A stretch of DNA of 64,000 nucleotides from Halomonas sp. SSL-5 (GCF_030708455.1 NZ_JAUYWF010000005.1:202269-266268), one strand, 5' to 3'; positions 47,558-58,090 are shown, counted from the first letter of the stretch. Translations and numbers: made by a program. Notes: generated from the sequence alone by a model not told the origin.

Positions 47558-50487
47558 CGGGGTGTCTCACCCTCCTTCTGGTGGCGCGGCAGCCACAGAC
47601 TGATGCGGGTGCCACGCTCGCTTCCCGGTGGTGGCGACTCGACTTCCAGGCTGCCGTGGTGCTCGGCGACGATGCTGTAGACCAGCGGCAGGCCGAGACC
47701 GGTGCCTTCGCCGGGGGGCTTGGTGGTGGTGAAGGGCTCGAAGAGGTGGTCGCGCATGCTCGGGTCGATGCCGGCCCCCTCATCGGTGACGCTGATCCTC
47801 AACCCCGAGCCCTCGGGGACGGCCTCGATGGTCACGCCATCCCCGGGGCCGCTGGCGTCGCGGGCGTTGCCCAGCAGGTTGACCATCACCTGCAGCAGGC
47901 GCTGGGCGTCGCCCTCGACGCGCTCCGCCGCCGGGCAGCGATTGTCGAAGCGGACATCCTCCCTCGAGCGGGCGAGATGGATCAAGTGAATGGCCTCGTC
48001 GACCACCTCGGCGATGCCCACCGGGGCGAGCTCGCGGCCGGCCAGGTGACGCCCGCCATGGGCGAAGCCCACCAGCGAGGAGACGATGCGCGAGACGCGA
48101 TCGGTGAGCTGCTGGATCTGCTCGGTGGTCTCCAGCACCTCGGGGTCGTCGGTCTCGTAGCGCAGGTTCTGGGCCAGCGACGAGATGCCGGTGATGGGGT
48201 TGCCGATCTCGTGGGCCACGCCGGCGGCCAGTTGACCGATGGAGGCCAGGCGGGCGGCGTGGACCAGCTCGTCCTCCAGCCACTTCATCTCGCTGTGATC
48301 CTCGACCAGGATCACCATGCCGCCGGGGTCGCTGTCGCTGCCCTCCAGGGCGGCCTTGTGCAGGCTCAGGTAGCGGGTGGTACCGCCCAGGGTGACCGGC
48401 TGCTTGTAGAGGTGACTGTCGGGCGCGGCGATGCTGCGCCCCAGCAGCTCGCCCCAGGGGGCGGGCAGGCTCTCGCGCCGCGAGCCGATCACGCTGGCGC
48501 CCTCGATGCCCGAGAGCCGGGCCAGGGCATCGTTCCACATCAGCAGCTCTCCATCCTCGCCGAAGGCGCACAGCCCTACCGGCAGCCGGGTCAGGGTGCG
48601 GCGGTGGTAGCGGCGCAGGCCGTCGAGCTCACGGGCCAGCCCGGTGAGCCGCGAGCGGTAGGCCTCCAGGCGGCTCTCCACGAAGTGGATGTCCTCGGTG
48701 GCGCCGGGGCCGTCCTGGCGGTAGGGCAGGTAGCGGTCGACGATATCCTGGGCCACCGAGGGGCCCATCAGCCCCGAGAGGTTGGCCTGCAGGCGGTCGC
48801 GCAGCCGACGCAGAACATAGGGGCGGCCATCCTGCGGCGACAGCCCCAGGTCGTCCAGGGCGTGATCCACCTCGCGTGCCGCCACCGATTCGCCCAGGGC
48901 ATGGGCCAGGGACGCCTTGAACGCCTCGCCGTTGGCGGCCTCCAGCGGCAGGCGCTTGGGGCGGATCACCGCGTCCACCGAGCAGGCCTCGGCGGCGGCG
49001 CGCTCTCCCTCGGAGGTCCGAGTCGCCAGGGAGACCACGATCAGGACCAGGGCGTTGCTCGCCAGTGAGACCAGGGTCACCGTGTACCAGGTGGGCTCGC
49101 CGGCCAGCGCCTCGCCCCCGGGAGGGATCAGCACCAGGGCGGGTAGCCCGGTGAGCAGCGGCAGCCACAGCCCCACGAGCCACACCAGGATGCCGCTGGC
49201 CAGCCCGGCCAGCATGCCTCGCCGGTTGGCACCCGGCCAGTAGAGCAGGGCCAGCAGGCCGGGCAGGCACTGCGCCATGCCGACGAAGGCGGCCAGCCCC
49301 AGGCTGGTCAGGTCATGGTGCACGCCGACGATGCGGTAGAACAGCCAGCCGCCGAGTACCACGGCGGTGACCAGGCCGCGGCGCAGCCAGCGCAGCCAGC
49401 GGTAGAGGTCGTGGTGGGCCTCGGGAGGATGCGCCACCAGGAAGACGTGATTGACCAGCATGCCCGACAGCGCCAGGGCGATCAGCAGCGTGGTGGCGCT
49501 GGTGGCGGCCAGGCCGGCGAGGAAGGCCAGGGCCTGGAGCCCCACCGATTCGGAGAGGCCGAACGCCAGGTAGGCGGTACCCAGGGGAGCATCGGCGCCC
49601 AGGCGCTGACCCGCCCACAGGATCAGCGGGACCGGCAGCGCCATCAGCAGCAGGAACAGCGGCAGCGCCCAGCTGGCCTGCAGCAGGGTGTGGCGCGAGC
49701 GGGTCTCGGCGAACACCAGATGGAAGATGTGGGGCATCAGCAGGCCGGCGAAGAACAGCAGCAGCAGCGAGCGCCAGTGGGCCGGGTCGGTCTGCACCAC
49801 GCTGGCCTGGAAGGCCTGGCCCGGACCCTCGAGCCAGGCCTGGACATCGGCGGGGCCATCGAACACCGCGAACAGGGCGAAGCCCCCGAGGCCGAGCATG
49901 GCGGACAGCTTGATCAGCGAGGAGAGCGCCATCACCGCCAGCAGGCTATCGTGTCGGCCATCAATGCGCCGCCGGCCCACGAAGGTCATGTCGAACAGCG
50001 CCAGCAGCACGCAGAAGACCAGTGCCAGCGTGGCCGGCGAGGCGGCGCCGGTCATCAGGTAGATGGCGTTGCCCATGGTCTGCACCTGCAGCGCCAGCAG
50101 CGGCAGCACCGCCAGCAGGCTGACCAGGGTGATCAGGGTGCCGACCCAGCGCGAGCGGTAGCGAAAGGCGAAGAGGTCGGCCAGGGAGGCCAGCTGATGG
50201 GTGCGCACCAGGCGCTGGATCGGTACCAGCAGCACCGGCGCCAGCAGGAAGGCACCGGCCACGCCCAGGTAGTAGGTCAGGTAGCCGTAGCCGGAGGTGG
50301 CGGCCAGCTCCAGGCTGCCATAGATCGCCCAGGCACTGGCATAGACCCCCAGCGCCAGGGCGTAGACCAGCGGGTGGCGGGTGATCCGCGTGGAGATCCA
50401 ACCGCGATCCACGGCCAGGGCGCAGAGCCAGAGCAGCAACAGGAAGCCGCCCCCCACGCCGAGCATGCCGGCCAGGCTAGCGTTCAT
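47554..50487 (-). CDS. cbrA: Transporter-fused sensor histidine kinase CbrA
   Basis: A 977-residue membrane kinase. The N-terminal half (about residues 1-490) is an SLC5/SSSF sodium-solute symporter-like domain with about 13 membrane spans. A linker and PAS-like domain follow (RTLTRLPVGLCAFGEDGELLMWNDALARLSGIEG). The kinase core has the phosphorylated His759 in LAAGVAHEIGNPITGISSLAQNLR and the ATP-binding motifs NLLGNARDA, DEGAGID, EPFTTTKPPGEGTGLGLPLVY. CbrA of Pseudomonas has this architecture and transports histidine. It partners CbrB and overlaps both cbrB and the upstream small gene. Confidence 0.94.
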
Positions 50488-50653
50488 CGAGCTTCCTCTT
50501 CTGCTCCAGCCACAGGGTCAGGGCGATCAGTACCCCCCAGATGACGAAGGGCCGGTACCAGGCGACGCCGGGCGTGGCCCAGCCGCTCATGATCAGCGGC
50601 GAGAGCAGGTAGCCGCCGAGTACCAGGAACAGCATCAGCCGATAGACGTACAT
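50477..50653 (-). CDS. cbrX: CbrX-like small membrane protein
   Basis: A 58-residue frame reading MYVYRLMLFLVLGGYLLSPL at its start and ending KRKLDER. It shows two hydrophobic spans (about residues 5-22 and 35-50) and a charged C-terminus. GGGAGG lies correctly before the ATG and the gene overlaps the cbrA start by 11 nt, so translational coupling is likely. In P. putida a small gene, cbrX, precedes and is translationally coupled to cbrA; the assignment here rests on position, size and topology. Function is unknown beyond effects on cbrA expression. Confidence 0.75.
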   Translation of the reverse strand: MYVYRLMLFLVLGGYLLSPLIMSGWATPGVAWYRPFVIWGVLIALTLWLEQKRKLDER

Positions 50654-50677
50654 GGTGCCTCCCTCTCTTTCACCGCG

Positions 50678-51571
50678 TTACCCCGGCGAGTCGGTGAGCG
50701 GACGTTCGGCCAGCGGGCGGATGCGTGCCACCGACCAGGCCTCCACGGCCCAGGCGAGCTGCTCGGCCACCGGGGCGGTGGCCAGGGCTTCCGGCGGGGC
50801 CTGGTCCAGCGCCGCCAGGGCGGCGTGGAGCAGCGGGCGCACCGCGGCATCGTCGGTGGGCAGGGGCGGTGCCAGGTTCTGCTTGGAGAGCTTCTGACCG
50901 CCGTCGCCGGTGATCAGCGGCAGGTGCAGGTAGCGCGGCTCGGGAAGGCCCAGGGCGTGCTGCAGCTGGCGCTGCCAAGGAGTGTTGTCGAGCAGGTCGA
51001 AGCCGCGCACCACGTCGCCGATGCCCTGGTCGGCGTCGTCCACCACCACGGCGAGCTGATAGGCCCACAGGCCATCCTTGCGCTTGAGCACCACGTCGCC
51101 GAGCTCGGCCGGGTCGAAGCGCTGTTCGCCGAACAGGCGATCCTGCCATATCACTGGGCGCAACCCCAGGTCGCTGCGCAGCCGCCAGGCCACCGGCTTG
51201 TCGGGCTCGCACACGCCGTCGCGGCACCAGCCGGGGTAGACCGGATGGTCGCGCCACTGCCTGCGTGAGCAGCTGCAGGGGTAGGCGAGGCCCAGCCCGG
51301 CCAGCCGCTCGAGGGCGGCCTGGTAGGCGTCGCCGCGATTGTGCTGCCAGAGCACCGGGCCGTCCCAGTGCAGGCCGAAGGCCGTGAGCTGGCGCAGGAT
51401 CGCGTCGGCGGCGCCGGCCGGGCAGCGCGGCGGATCGATGTCCTCGATGCGCAGCAGCCACTCGCCGCCGGCGCGGCGGGCATCCAGGAAGCTGGCCAGG
51501 GCCGCCACCAGCGAGCCGAAGTGCAGCGGCCCGGAGGGGGTGGGGGCGAAGCGTCCGCGGTAGTGGCTCAT
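50678..51571 (-). CDS. gluQ: Glutamyl-Q tRNA(Asp) synthetase GluQRS
   Basis: A 297-residue truncated glutamyl-tRNA synthetase that charges queuosine-34 of tRNA-Asp with glutamate. The class I signatures are [21 protein letters not shown] and [13 protein letters not shown]; the zinc-site CSCSRRQW and CRDGVC are present. The anticodon-binding domain of GltX is missing, as expected. It lies between dksA (90 bp) and cbrX, the pseudomonad order, and may be co-transcribed with dksA. Confidence 0.96.
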   Translation of the reverse strand: MSHYRGRFAPTPSGPLHFGSLVAALASFLDARRAGGEWLLRIEDIDPPRCPAGAADAILRQLTAFGLHWDGPVLWQHNRGDAYQAALERLAGLGLAYPCSCSRRQWRDHPVYPGWCRDGVCEPDKPVAWRLRSDLGLRPVIWQDRLFGEQRFDPAELGDVVLKRKDGLWAYQLAVVVDDADQGIGDVVRGFDLLDNTPWQRQLQHALGLPEPRYLHLPLITGDGGQKLSKQNLAPPLPTDDAAVRPLLHAALAALDQAPPEALATAPVAEQLAWAVEAWSVARIRPLAERPLTDSPG

Positions 51572-51602
51572 GGATGACCCAGGCGTCGGGTGTCCGACAT
51601 GC

Positions 51603-51628
51603 CAACGGGCACCCTGAGGTGCCCGTTG
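51603..51628 (-). terminator. Hairpin between dksA and gluQ
   Basis: An 11-bp stem CAACGGGCACC/GGTGCCCGTTG with a 4-nt loop. No T-run follows on the minus strand, so it may attenuate gluQ rather than end dksA fully. Confidence 0.6.
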
Positions 51629-51661
51629 CGGGGGGAGAGTCGGGGCATCGACATGCCTGGC

Positions 51662-52099
51662 TCAGCCGCCCAGCTGCTTTTCCTTGAGCTCGGCCAGCGT
51701 CTTGCAGTCGACGCACAGGGTGGCCGTGGGCCGGGCCTCCAGCCGGCGAATGCCGATCTCGACGCCGCAGGCCTCGCAGAAGCCGTAATCGTCCTCGTCG
51801 ATCTTGTCGAGGGTCTCGTTGATCTTCTTGAGCAGCTTGCGCTCGCGATCTCGGGTACGCAGCTCCAGGCTGAAGCCCTCCTCCTGGGTGGCGCGGTCGG
51901 CCGGGTCGGCGTAGTTGTTCGCCTCTTCCTGCAGGTGGCGCACGGTGCGGTCGACCTCTTCCATGAGTTCCTGCTTCCAGCCCAGCAGGATCTGACGGAA
52001 GTGCTCCAGCTGCGTCTCGTTCATGTACTCCTCACCCGCCGCCGGCTCGTAGGGGGTGAACTTCTTGGGCGCTTCCATTTTCTTGTCGGCTACTGGCAT
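51662..52099 (-). CDS. dksA: RNA polymerase-binding transcription factor DksA
   Basis: A 145-residue stringent-response factor that binds the RNA polymerase secondary channel with ppGpp and represses rRNA promoters. The coiled-coil tip holds YADPADRATQEE, matching the DxxDxA motif. The four-cysteine zinc finger is CEACGVEIGIRRLEARPTATLCVDC. Length and sequence are close to E. coli DksA (151). Its own promoter is upstream, and a likely target is the rrn promoter pair at 63743-63876. Confidence 0.98.
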   Translation of the reverse strand: MPVADKKMEAPKKFTPYEPAAGEEYMNETQLEHFRQILLGWKQELMEEVDRTVRHLQEEANNYADPADRATQEEGFSLELRTRDRERKLLKKINETLDKIDEDDYGFCEACGVEIGIRRLEARPTATLCVDCKTLAELKEKQLGG

Positions 52100-52175
52100 G
52101 GGACTGCCTCGTTACTTGAGTGACTGCTGATCAATACCCGCCGCGATGCAAGGTATCTCACGCCAAAGGCCTGCT

Positions 52176-52204
52176 TGTTTAGCCGATAATCCCGGGCTTT
52201 GCAA
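52176..52204 (-). promoter_or_regulatory. Candidate sigma-70 promoter of dksA
   Basis: On the minus strand TTGCAA (52204-52199), a 17-bp spacer and TAAACA (52181-52176). The start near 52169 would leave a leader of about 70 nt. Confidence 0.45.
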
Positions 52205-52336
52205 GCTTACCCCCGCCTGTGGCTGCGTTCTTGCCACCAAAGTCGCTACACTGGCAGCTTGTTGACCTTAACGCTTTGACCGCGCTGAGGAGTTCAGGCT
52301 CCCGGTGCCCTAAATCCGTTTCCGAGGAGTTCGACC

Positions 52337-53497
52337 ATGGCGTGGAGCCCGCGTATCGATCGTATCGCCCCCTTCCGGGTGATGAGCCTGCTGGAAACCG
52401 CCCAGGCCCGCGAGGCGGCCGGCCATGACGTGATCCATCTGGAGGTGGGCGAGCCGGACTTCGCGACTCCCGAGCCGGTGGTCGCCGCCGGCCAGGCGGC
52501 GCTGGCCGCGGGGCATACCCGCTACACGCCAGCGGCGGGGCTGCCGGCGCTGCGTGAGGCGATCGCCGGCCACTACGCCGAGCATTTCGGCGCCGAGGTC
52601 GATCCGCGTCGCATCCTGGTCACCCCCGGCGCCTCCGGGGCGCTGCTGCTGGCCAGCCAGCTGCTGGCGGGCCCCGGTGACCGGGTGCTGATGGCCGACC
52701 CCAACTACCCCTGCAACCGCCACTTCATGGCCCTGGCCGGGGCCGAGGTGGATGCCGTGCCGGTGGGGCCGGCGAGCGGCTGGCAGCTGGATGCCGAGCT
52801 GGTCGCAGCGCACTGGCACGACGCCACCCGCCTGGCGATGCTCGCCACGCCCTCCAACCCCACCGGCCATATGCTGGATGCGAGTCGGCTGTCGGCGGTG
52901 GCCGAGACGGTGGCGGCGCGGGGCGGCCACCTGCTGGTGGACGAGATCTACCAGGGGCTCTGCTATGACCTCGAGCCACTCTCGGTGGCGTCGATCACGC
53001 CGGACGCCTTCGTGGTCAACAGCTTCTCCAAGTATTTCGGCATGACCGGCTGGCGCCTGGGCTGGCTGCTGGCGCCGGAAGCGGCGGTGGAGCCGCTGAC
53101 GCGGCTGGCCCAGAACGTCTTCCTGGCCGCCCCCACCCCGGCCCAGCACGCCGCCCTGGCCGCCTTCACCCCGCAGGCCCGGGAGATCCTCGAGGGGCGT
53201 CGGGCCGAGCTGGGCCGGCGCCGCGATGCCCTGCTGACCGGGCTGGCGCGACTCGGCCTGGCGCCCTCGCTGCCGCCCCAGGGCGCCTTCTACCTGTGGC
53301 TCGACATCTCGCGCTACAGCGATGACAGCCAGGCCTTCTGCCGGCGCCTGCTGGAGGAGGAGAACGTCGCCATCACCCCGGGGATCGACTTCGCCCTGCA
53401 GGGCGGTGAGCGGCACGTGCGCATCGCCTTCACCACCGGGGTCGCGCGCCTGGAGGAGGCGGTGAGCCGCCTCGAGCGCTTCCTGGCGCGCCAATAG
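52337..53497 (+). CDS. Pyridoxal-phosphate-dependent aminotransferase (class I/II)
   Basis: A 386-residue fold-type I aminotransferase. The PLP lysine is in VVNSFSKYFGMTGWRLGWL; the substrate-binding N and D are in ATPSNPTGHM and LLVDEIYQGL, and the terminal Arg in HVRIAFT. The amino donor and acceptor cannot be read from sequence; aspartate, tyrosine or a broad range is possible. GAGGAGTT precedes the ATG. It precedes sfsA by 12 bp in a likely operon and is divergent from dksA. Confidence 0.92.
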   Translation: MAWSPRIDRIAPFRVMSLLETAQAREAAGHDVIHLEVGEPDFATPEPVVAAGQAALAAGHTRYTPAAGLPALREAIAGHYAEHFGAEVDPRRILVTPGASGALLLASQLLAGPGDRVLMADPNYPCNRHFMALAGAEVDAVPVGPASGWQLDAELVAAHWHDATRLAMLATPSNPTGHMLDASRLSAVAETVAARGGHLLVDEIYQGLCYDLEPLSVASITPDAFVVNSFSKYFGMTGWRLGWLLAPEAAVEPLTRLAQNVFLAAPTPAQHAALAAFTPQAREILEGRRAELGRRRDALLTGLARLGLAPSLPPQGAFYLWLDISRYSDDSQAFCRRLLEEENVAITPGIDFALQGGERHVRIAFTTGVARLEEAVSRLERFLARQ

Positions 53498-53509
53498 GAG
53501 GGAGCGGGC

Positions 53510-54268
53510 ATGAACTATCCCGAGCTGATCCCCGGCACGTTGCTGCGGCGCTACAAGCGCTTCCTGGCCGATGTGCGCCTCGACGATGGCCGCGAGGTGG
53601 TGGCCCACTGCCCCAATACCGGCTCCATGCGGGCGGTGAACGTGCCGGGCTGCCGGGTGTGGCTGTCGCCCAGCGACGACCCGAAACGCAAGCTGGCCTG
53701 GACCTGGGAGCTGATCGAGCTGCCTCAGCCCGACGGCCGCCTGGCCATGGCCTCGGTACAGACCGGTCGCGCCAACCGCATCGTCGAGGAGGCGCTGCGC
53801 GCCGGCCGGGTGCCGTCGTTGACCGGCTATGCCGAGCTGCGGCGCGAGGCGCCGGTGGCCCGTGCGGGCGAGAAGGCCTCCCGACTCGACTTTCGCCTCG
53901 ACGACCCCGCGCGCGGCACGGCCTTCGTGGAGGTCAAGCAGGTGACGCTCAGGGAGCCCGATGGGCACGGCTACTTCCCCGACGCGGTGAGCGAGCGCGG
54001 CAGGAAGCATCTGGAGGTGCTGATGGCACTGGCAGCGGCAGGGCAGCGTGCGGTGTTGCTGTTCTGCGTGGCCCACGAGGGCATCGCCGACGTGGCGCCG
54101 GCCGAGCACCTGGATCCCGCCTATGCCCGGGCGCTGCGCGAGGCAGCAACACGCGGTGTGGAGGTGCTGGCGCAGCGCTGCGAGGTCCTGCGCGTGGGGG
54201 CGCGGCCGGTGGCGATCCGCCTGGGCGAGGTGCTGCCGGTGGCGCTGGAGCGGCGCTTCACCGCGTGA
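53510..54268 (+). CDS. sfsA: DNA/RNA nuclease SfsA (sugar fermentation stimulation protein)
   Basis: A 252-residue protein of the SfsA family, described as affecting maltose use and more recently as a nucleic-acid enzyme. Blocks: LIPGTLLRRYKRFLADVRLDDGREVVAHCPNTGSM near the N-terminus, RLDFRLDDPARGTAFVEVKQVTL in the middle (with D-E-K of a nuclease core) and YFPDAVSERGRKHLEVL. AGGAGGG precedes ATG. Confidence 0.95.
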   Translation: MNYPELIPGTLLRRYKRFLADVRLDDGREVVAHCPNTGSMRAVNVPGCRVWLSPSDDPKRKLAWTWELIELPQPDGRLAMASVQTGRANRIVEEALRAGRVPSLTGYAELRREAPVARAGEKASRLDFRLDDPARGTAFVEVKQVTLREPDGHGYFPDAVSERGRKHLEVLMALAAAGQRAVLLFCVAHEGIADVAPAEHLDPAYARALREAATRGVEVLAQRCEVLRVGARPVAIRLGEVLPVALERRFTA

Positions 54269-54292
54269 GGCGTGCCCGCCTGACGGGCAAGC

Positions 54293-54748
54293 CTAGCGGT
54301 CGATATAGAAGCGCTGGATGAAGTTCACCCGGGCCGGCGCGGCGTTGCGGTCGTAGTAGACCTCCAGCGCGAAGCGCATCGGCTCGTCGGCGTCGATGCG
54401 GAACACCGCCACCTGGGAGGGGGTGTCGCCGATGCGCAGGGTGCGAAAGCTCAGCGGGCTGCCGTCGTCATCCTCGGCCACACCGCCGACCCGGCCATCG
54501 ACTCTGGCGGGCACGCTGCGGGTGGTGCCGTCTTCGCGCTCCTCGAGCACGCTGACGTTGAGCAGTGCCATCGCCGGGCTGCGCTGGATCTGGTGTTCGC
54601 GAGCCACCGCCTCGGGCAGGAAGCTGGTGCTCACCGCGCTGTAGTGGATCTGGACGTCGCCCACCTGCTCGAACTGCTGGGCGGCGGCCTGGCCTGCCAG
54701 CAGCGTCAATGCGCCCGTCAGCAGGGCGCTCAGGATGCCTCGCTTCAT
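54293..54748 (-). CDS. DUF4426 domain-containing exported protein
   Basis: A 151-residue protein with a cleavable signal peptide (MKRGILSALLTGALTLLAGQAAAQQ, cleavage near residue 24). The mature part includes QFEQVGDVQIHYSAVSTSFL and the C-terminal FIQRFYIDR. The sequence and place after metW fit the DUF4426 family. It is periplasmic, of unknown function, and last of the yggS-proC-yggT-metX-metW run. Confidence 0.85.
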   Translation of the reverse strand: MKRGILSALLTGALTLLAGQAAAQQFEQVGDVQIHYSAVSTSFLPEAVAREHQIQRSPAMALLNVSVLEEREDGTTRSVPARVDGRVGGVAEDDDGSPLSFRTLRIGDTPSQVAVFRIDADEPMRFALEVYYDRNAAPARVNFIQRFYIDR

Positions 54749-54763
54749 CGTCTTCTCCTTCGT

Positions 54764-55360
54764 TCAGCCGCGGGTGACCCGGAAGATCGCGATCTCGCCG
54801 AACAGGTTGGGCCACAGCCGCGAGGTCCAGTGCCCCTCGTGATCGCCGATGCCCACCGCCCGGTCGACGATGATCAGACCCTTGTCGCGGCAGAGTTGTT
54901 CAAAGTCGTTGAAGGTCGACAGATGGATGTTGGGGGTGTCGTACCAGGCGTGGGGCAGCGACTTGGAGACCGGCATGTAACCGCGGATGCCCAGGTGGAC
55001 CCGATGCCGCCAGTAGGCGAAGTTGGGAAAGGTGATGATCGCCTCGCCGGCGACGCGCAACATCTCGTCGAGGGCGCGGTCGGGGCGGCGCAGGGCCTGC
55101 AGGGCCTGGGTCATCACCACCAGGTCACAGGCGCCATCCTCGAAGTTGGCCAGCCCGTCGTCGAGGTTCTGCTCGATGACATTGACGCCGCGGGCGATGC
55201 AGGCGGTGATGCCGTCGGGGTCGATCTCCAGGCCGTAGCCGGTGACCCCCTTGTCGCGGGCCAGGGCGGCGAGCAGGGTGCCGTCGCCGCAGGCCAGGTC
55301 GAGGATATGGGCGCCGGCCGGCACCCACTCGTGGATCCGCTTGAAGTCCGGGCGGTTCAT
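54764..55360 (-). CDS. metW: Methionine biosynthesis protein MetW
   Basis: A 198-residue class I SAM-binding-fold protein. Motifs: [30 protein letters not shown], then [19 protein letters not shown] and [39 protein letters not shown], the MetW signature. MetW activates the MetX homoserine acyltransferase in some proteobacteria (family knowledge). Its start overlaps the metX stop by ATGA. Confidence 0.96.
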   Translation of the reverse strand: MNRPDFKRIHEWVPAGAHILDLACGDGTLLAALARDKGVTGYGLEIDPDGITACIARGVNVIEQNLDDGLANFEDGACDLVVMTQALQALRRPDRALDEMLRVAGEAIITFPNFAYWRHRVHLGIRGYMPVSKSLPHAWYDTPNIHLSTFNDFEQLCRDKGLIIVDRAVGIGDHEGHWTSRLWPNLFGEIAIFRVTRG

Positions 55361-56514
55361 GGGCGTTCCTCCAGGCCCAGGTCCCGGGCGACCCGCGACA
55401 TGAAGGCGGCAAACACCGCCTGGTAGCGAGGCTCGGGCATCAGGAAGGCGTCGTGGCCGTGGCTCGAGTCGATGTTGACATAGCTGACCGACTTGCCGGC
55501 GCGGATGAGGGCGTCGACCAGTTCCCGGGAGCGCGAGGGCGGGAAGCGCCAGTCGGTGGTGAAGCTGGCCACAAGGAAGGGGCACTGCGCCGGCGCCAGG
55601 GCGCGGGCCAGGTCGCCGCCATGGATGGAGGCCGGGTCGAAGTAGTCCAGCGCCTTGGTCATCAGCAGGTAGGTGTTGGCGTCGAAGGAGGTGGAGAAGG
55701 TGTCGCCCTGGTAGCGCAGGTAGGACTCCACCTGGAACTCCACGTCGAAGCCGAAGTTGAGGTCGTTGCTGCGCAGGTCGCGGCCGAACTTGTGGCCCAT
55801 GGCGTCCTCGGAGAGGTAGGTGATATGCCCCACCATGCGCGCCAGCTTGAGCCCCCGCCGGGGGATGGCGTCGTGTTCGGCGTACCAGCCGTCGTGGAAC
55901 TCGGAGTCGGAGCGGATGGCCTGGCGCGCCACCTCGTTGAAGGCGATGTTCTGGGCCGAGAGCTTGGGGGTGGCGGCGATCACCGCGGCGCTGGCGACCC
56001 GCTCCGGGTAGCTCAGGGTCCACTGCAGCGCCTGCATGCCGCCCAGGCTGCCGCCGATCACCGCGGCGAAGCGCTCGATCCCCAGGCGGTCGGCCAGGCG
56101 CGCCTGGCTGTGGACCCAGTCGCCCACGGTCATCATCGGGAACTCCGGGCCCCACAGGCGCCCGGTCTGCGGGTTGACGCTGGCCGGGCCGGTGCTGCCA
56201 TGGCAGCCGCCGAGGTTGTTGAGCGAGACCACGAAGAAGCGCTCGGTGTCGATGGACTTGCCGGGGCCGATATGGGCGTCCCACCAGCCCGGCTTGCGCT
56301 CCTCGGCGGTGTGGTAGCCGGCGGCATGGTGGTGGCCCGAGAGGGCATGGCAGATCAGCACGGCGTTGGAGCGCTCGGCGTTGAGGGTGCCGTAGGTCTC
56401 GTAGACGAGGTCGTAGGCCGGCAGCGTCATGCCGCAGGCCAGGTCCAGGGGGTCGTCGAAGTGCGCCGTCTGGGGCGTCACCAGGCCGACCGAGTCGCGT
56501 GCGATCTCGGGCAT
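55357..56514 (-). CDS. metX: Homoserine O-acyltransferase MetX (succinyl- or acetyl-)
   Basis: A 385-residue alpha/beta-hydrolase fold enzyme that activates homoserine for methionine synthesis. The nucleophile Ser lies in [16 protein letters not shown] and the His in [34 protein letters not shown] is another conserved block. The context with metW is typical of the MetXS (succinyl-CoA-using) group, but the acyl donor is not certain. It is coupled to metW. Confidence 0.95.
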   Translation of the reverse strand: MPEIARDSVGLVTPQTAHFDDPLDLACGMTLPAYDLVYETYGTLNAERSNAVLICHALSGHHHAAGYHTAEERKPGWWDAHIGPGKSIDTERFFVVSLNNLGGCHGSTGPASVNPQTGRLWGPEFPMMTVGDWVHSQARLADRLGIERFAAVIGGSLGGMQALQWTLSYPERVASAAVIAATPKLSAQNIAFNEVARQAIRSDSEFHDGWYAEHDAIPRRGLKLARMVGHITYLSEDAMGHKFGRDLRSNDLNFGFDVEFQVESYLRYQGDTFSTSFDANTYLLMTKALDYFDPASIHGGDLARALAPAQCPFLVASFTTDWRFPPSRSRELVDALIRAGKSVSYVNIDSSHGHDAFLMPEPRYQAVFAAFMSRVARDLGLEERP

Positions 56515-56559
56515 CAGTCCTTCCGTGTCCAGTCGTTGCGGGGGGCTTCGCCGCTGTCG

Positions 56560-57153
56560 TCAGAGCCCCACCAGGGCCCCGGCGATCCCGGCGGCGCGGG
56601 TCAGCGAGGCCACCACGATACCATCGATCAGGCTGATGGCGATGAAGACGACGATCGGCGAGAGGTCGATCATGCCCAGCGGCGGGATCACCTTGCGCAC
56701 CGGTGCCATGATCGGCTCCAGCAGCTGCATGACCAGCAGCGCCCCCGGATGGCTGGCGTTGGGCGCCACCCAGCTGAGGATGATCATCACGATCAGGGCG
56801 AAGAAGTAGATCTTGAGGATGGCGTTGGCCAGCGCCGCCACGGCGCCGATGGCGACTCCCGCGATGGATGGCATGCCGAAACCGGCGATCTGCAGGATGA
56901 TCACGATGCTGACCGCCTTGATCACCAGGCCGGTGGCCAGGGTGGCCAGGTCGAAGCGGCCCATCACCGGCCCCAGGAAGCCCTGGAAGGGGCGCACCGC
57001 CGGCTGGGTGACCTTGACCACCGACTGGCTGATGGGATTGAAGTAGTCGGCCCGTGATGCCTGCAGCAGGAAGCGCAGCATCAGCAGGAAGAGATAGATA
57101 TTGATCAGGGTGTTGACCAGCATCAGGCCGGCGCTGCCCAGTTGGCTGCCCAT
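56560..57153 (-). CDS. yggT: YggT family integral membrane protein
   Basis: A 197-residue protein with two YggT repeats. Each has two membrane spans and a helix with a PxxRPF/PVRxVIPP-like loop: PISQSVVKVTQPAVRPFQGFLGPVMGRFDL in the first and MQLLEPIMAPVRKVIPPLGMIDLSP in the second. The function is unknown; it has been linked to osmotic tolerance and cell division. It lies between proC and metX, 45 and 55 bp away. Confidence 0.94.
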   Translation of the reverse strand: MGSQLGSAGLMLVNTLINIYLFLLMLRFLLQASRADYFNPISQSVVKVTQPAVRPFQGFLGPVMGRFDLATLATGLVIKAVSIVIILQIAGFGMPSIAGVAIGAVAALANAILKIYFFALIVMIILSWVAPNASHPGALLVMQLLEPIMAPVRKVIPPLGMIDLSPIVVFIAISLIDGIVVASLTRAAGIAGALVGL

Positions 57154-57208
57154 AAGGGCCCTCCTCAGGATTCGCTTGAAGTTGCGGAGCGCGGGGTTGC
57201 GCTATCGC

Positions 57209-58033
57209 TCAGTTCTTGCCGAGTTCGTCGGCCATCTCGCGGGCACGCGCCGCACAGGCCTCCATGGCCTCGGCCAGGGCGGTGCGCAGCCCGGCCTGCT
57301 CGAGGTGCTCGATGGCCCGCTCGGTGGTGCCACCGGGGGACATCACGTTGCGCTTGAGCTCGGCCGGTGACCTGTCGCTGGCCATGGCCATCTTCGCCGC
57401 CCCGAAGGCGGTCTGCATGGCCAGGCGGCGCGCGGTGTCGGCGGGCAGCCCCAGGTTGGCGCCGGCCTCCTCCATGGCCTCGAACATCAGGAAGAAGTAG
57501 GCGGGCGCGCTGCCGGAGACGGCGGTGACGGCCTCCAGCAGGCCCTCGTCGTCGACCCACTCCACCAGCCCCACGGCCTCCATCAGCTCGCTGGCCAGGC
57601 GCCGTTGTGCCTCGTCGACGTTGGCATTGGCGTAGAGCCCGGCGGCGCCGGCGCCGACCAGCGAGGGAGTGTTGGGCATGCAGCGCACCAGCGGCAGGTC
57701 GCCGCCCAGCCAGCGCTCCAGGGTCTCGGCGGGCAGGCCGGCGGCCACCGAGACGATCAGCGGCCGGCGGGCCTGGACGGCGTCGCGCATGTCCTCGCAC
57801 ACCTGACGCATGATCTGCGGCTTGACCGCCAGTACCACCACGTCGGCCTCGGCCACCGCCGCCGCGTTGTCGGTACTGGTATGGATGCCTAGCCGCTCGC
57901 GCAGCGGGGCCAGCATGCTGTCATCGGGGGAGGTGGCGGTGATGGCATCGGCGGCGAAGCCGCTATCGATCATGCCGCCGATGATGGCGCCGGCCATGTT
58001 GCCGGCGCCGATGAAGGTGACTCGGTTTGCCAT
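57209..58033 (-). CDS. proC: Pyrroline-5-carboxylate reductase ProC
   Basis: A 274-residue NAD(P)H-dependent enzyme for the last step of proline synthesis. The nucleotide-binding start is VTFIGAGNMAGAIIGG and the C-terminal dimer region has TAVSGSAPAYFFLMFEAMEEAGANLGL and RNVMSPGGTTERAIEHLEQAGLR. ATG at 58033 after AGGA is preferred; GTG at 58051 would add six residues. Proline is a major osmolyte precursor in halotolerant bacteria (inference). Confidence 0.96.
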   Translation of the reverse strand: MANRVTFIGAGNMAGAIIGGMIDSGFAADAITATSPDDSMLAPLRERLGIHTSTDNAAAVAEADVVVLAVKPQIMRQVCEDMRDAVQARRPLIVSVAAGLPAETLERWLGGDLPLVRCMPNTPSLVGAGAAGLYANANVDEAQRRLASELMEAVGLVEWVDDEGLLEAVTAVSGSAPAYFFLMFEAMEEAGANLGLPADTARRLAMQTAFGAAKMAMASDRSPAELKRNVMSPGGTTERAIEHLEQAGLRTALAEAMEACAARAREMADELGKN

Positions 58034-58090
58034 GGGGATGTCCTGTGTCACTCGCTTGAGGCGGCCGCCGCTGGCGGCCGCGGCGTTGGG

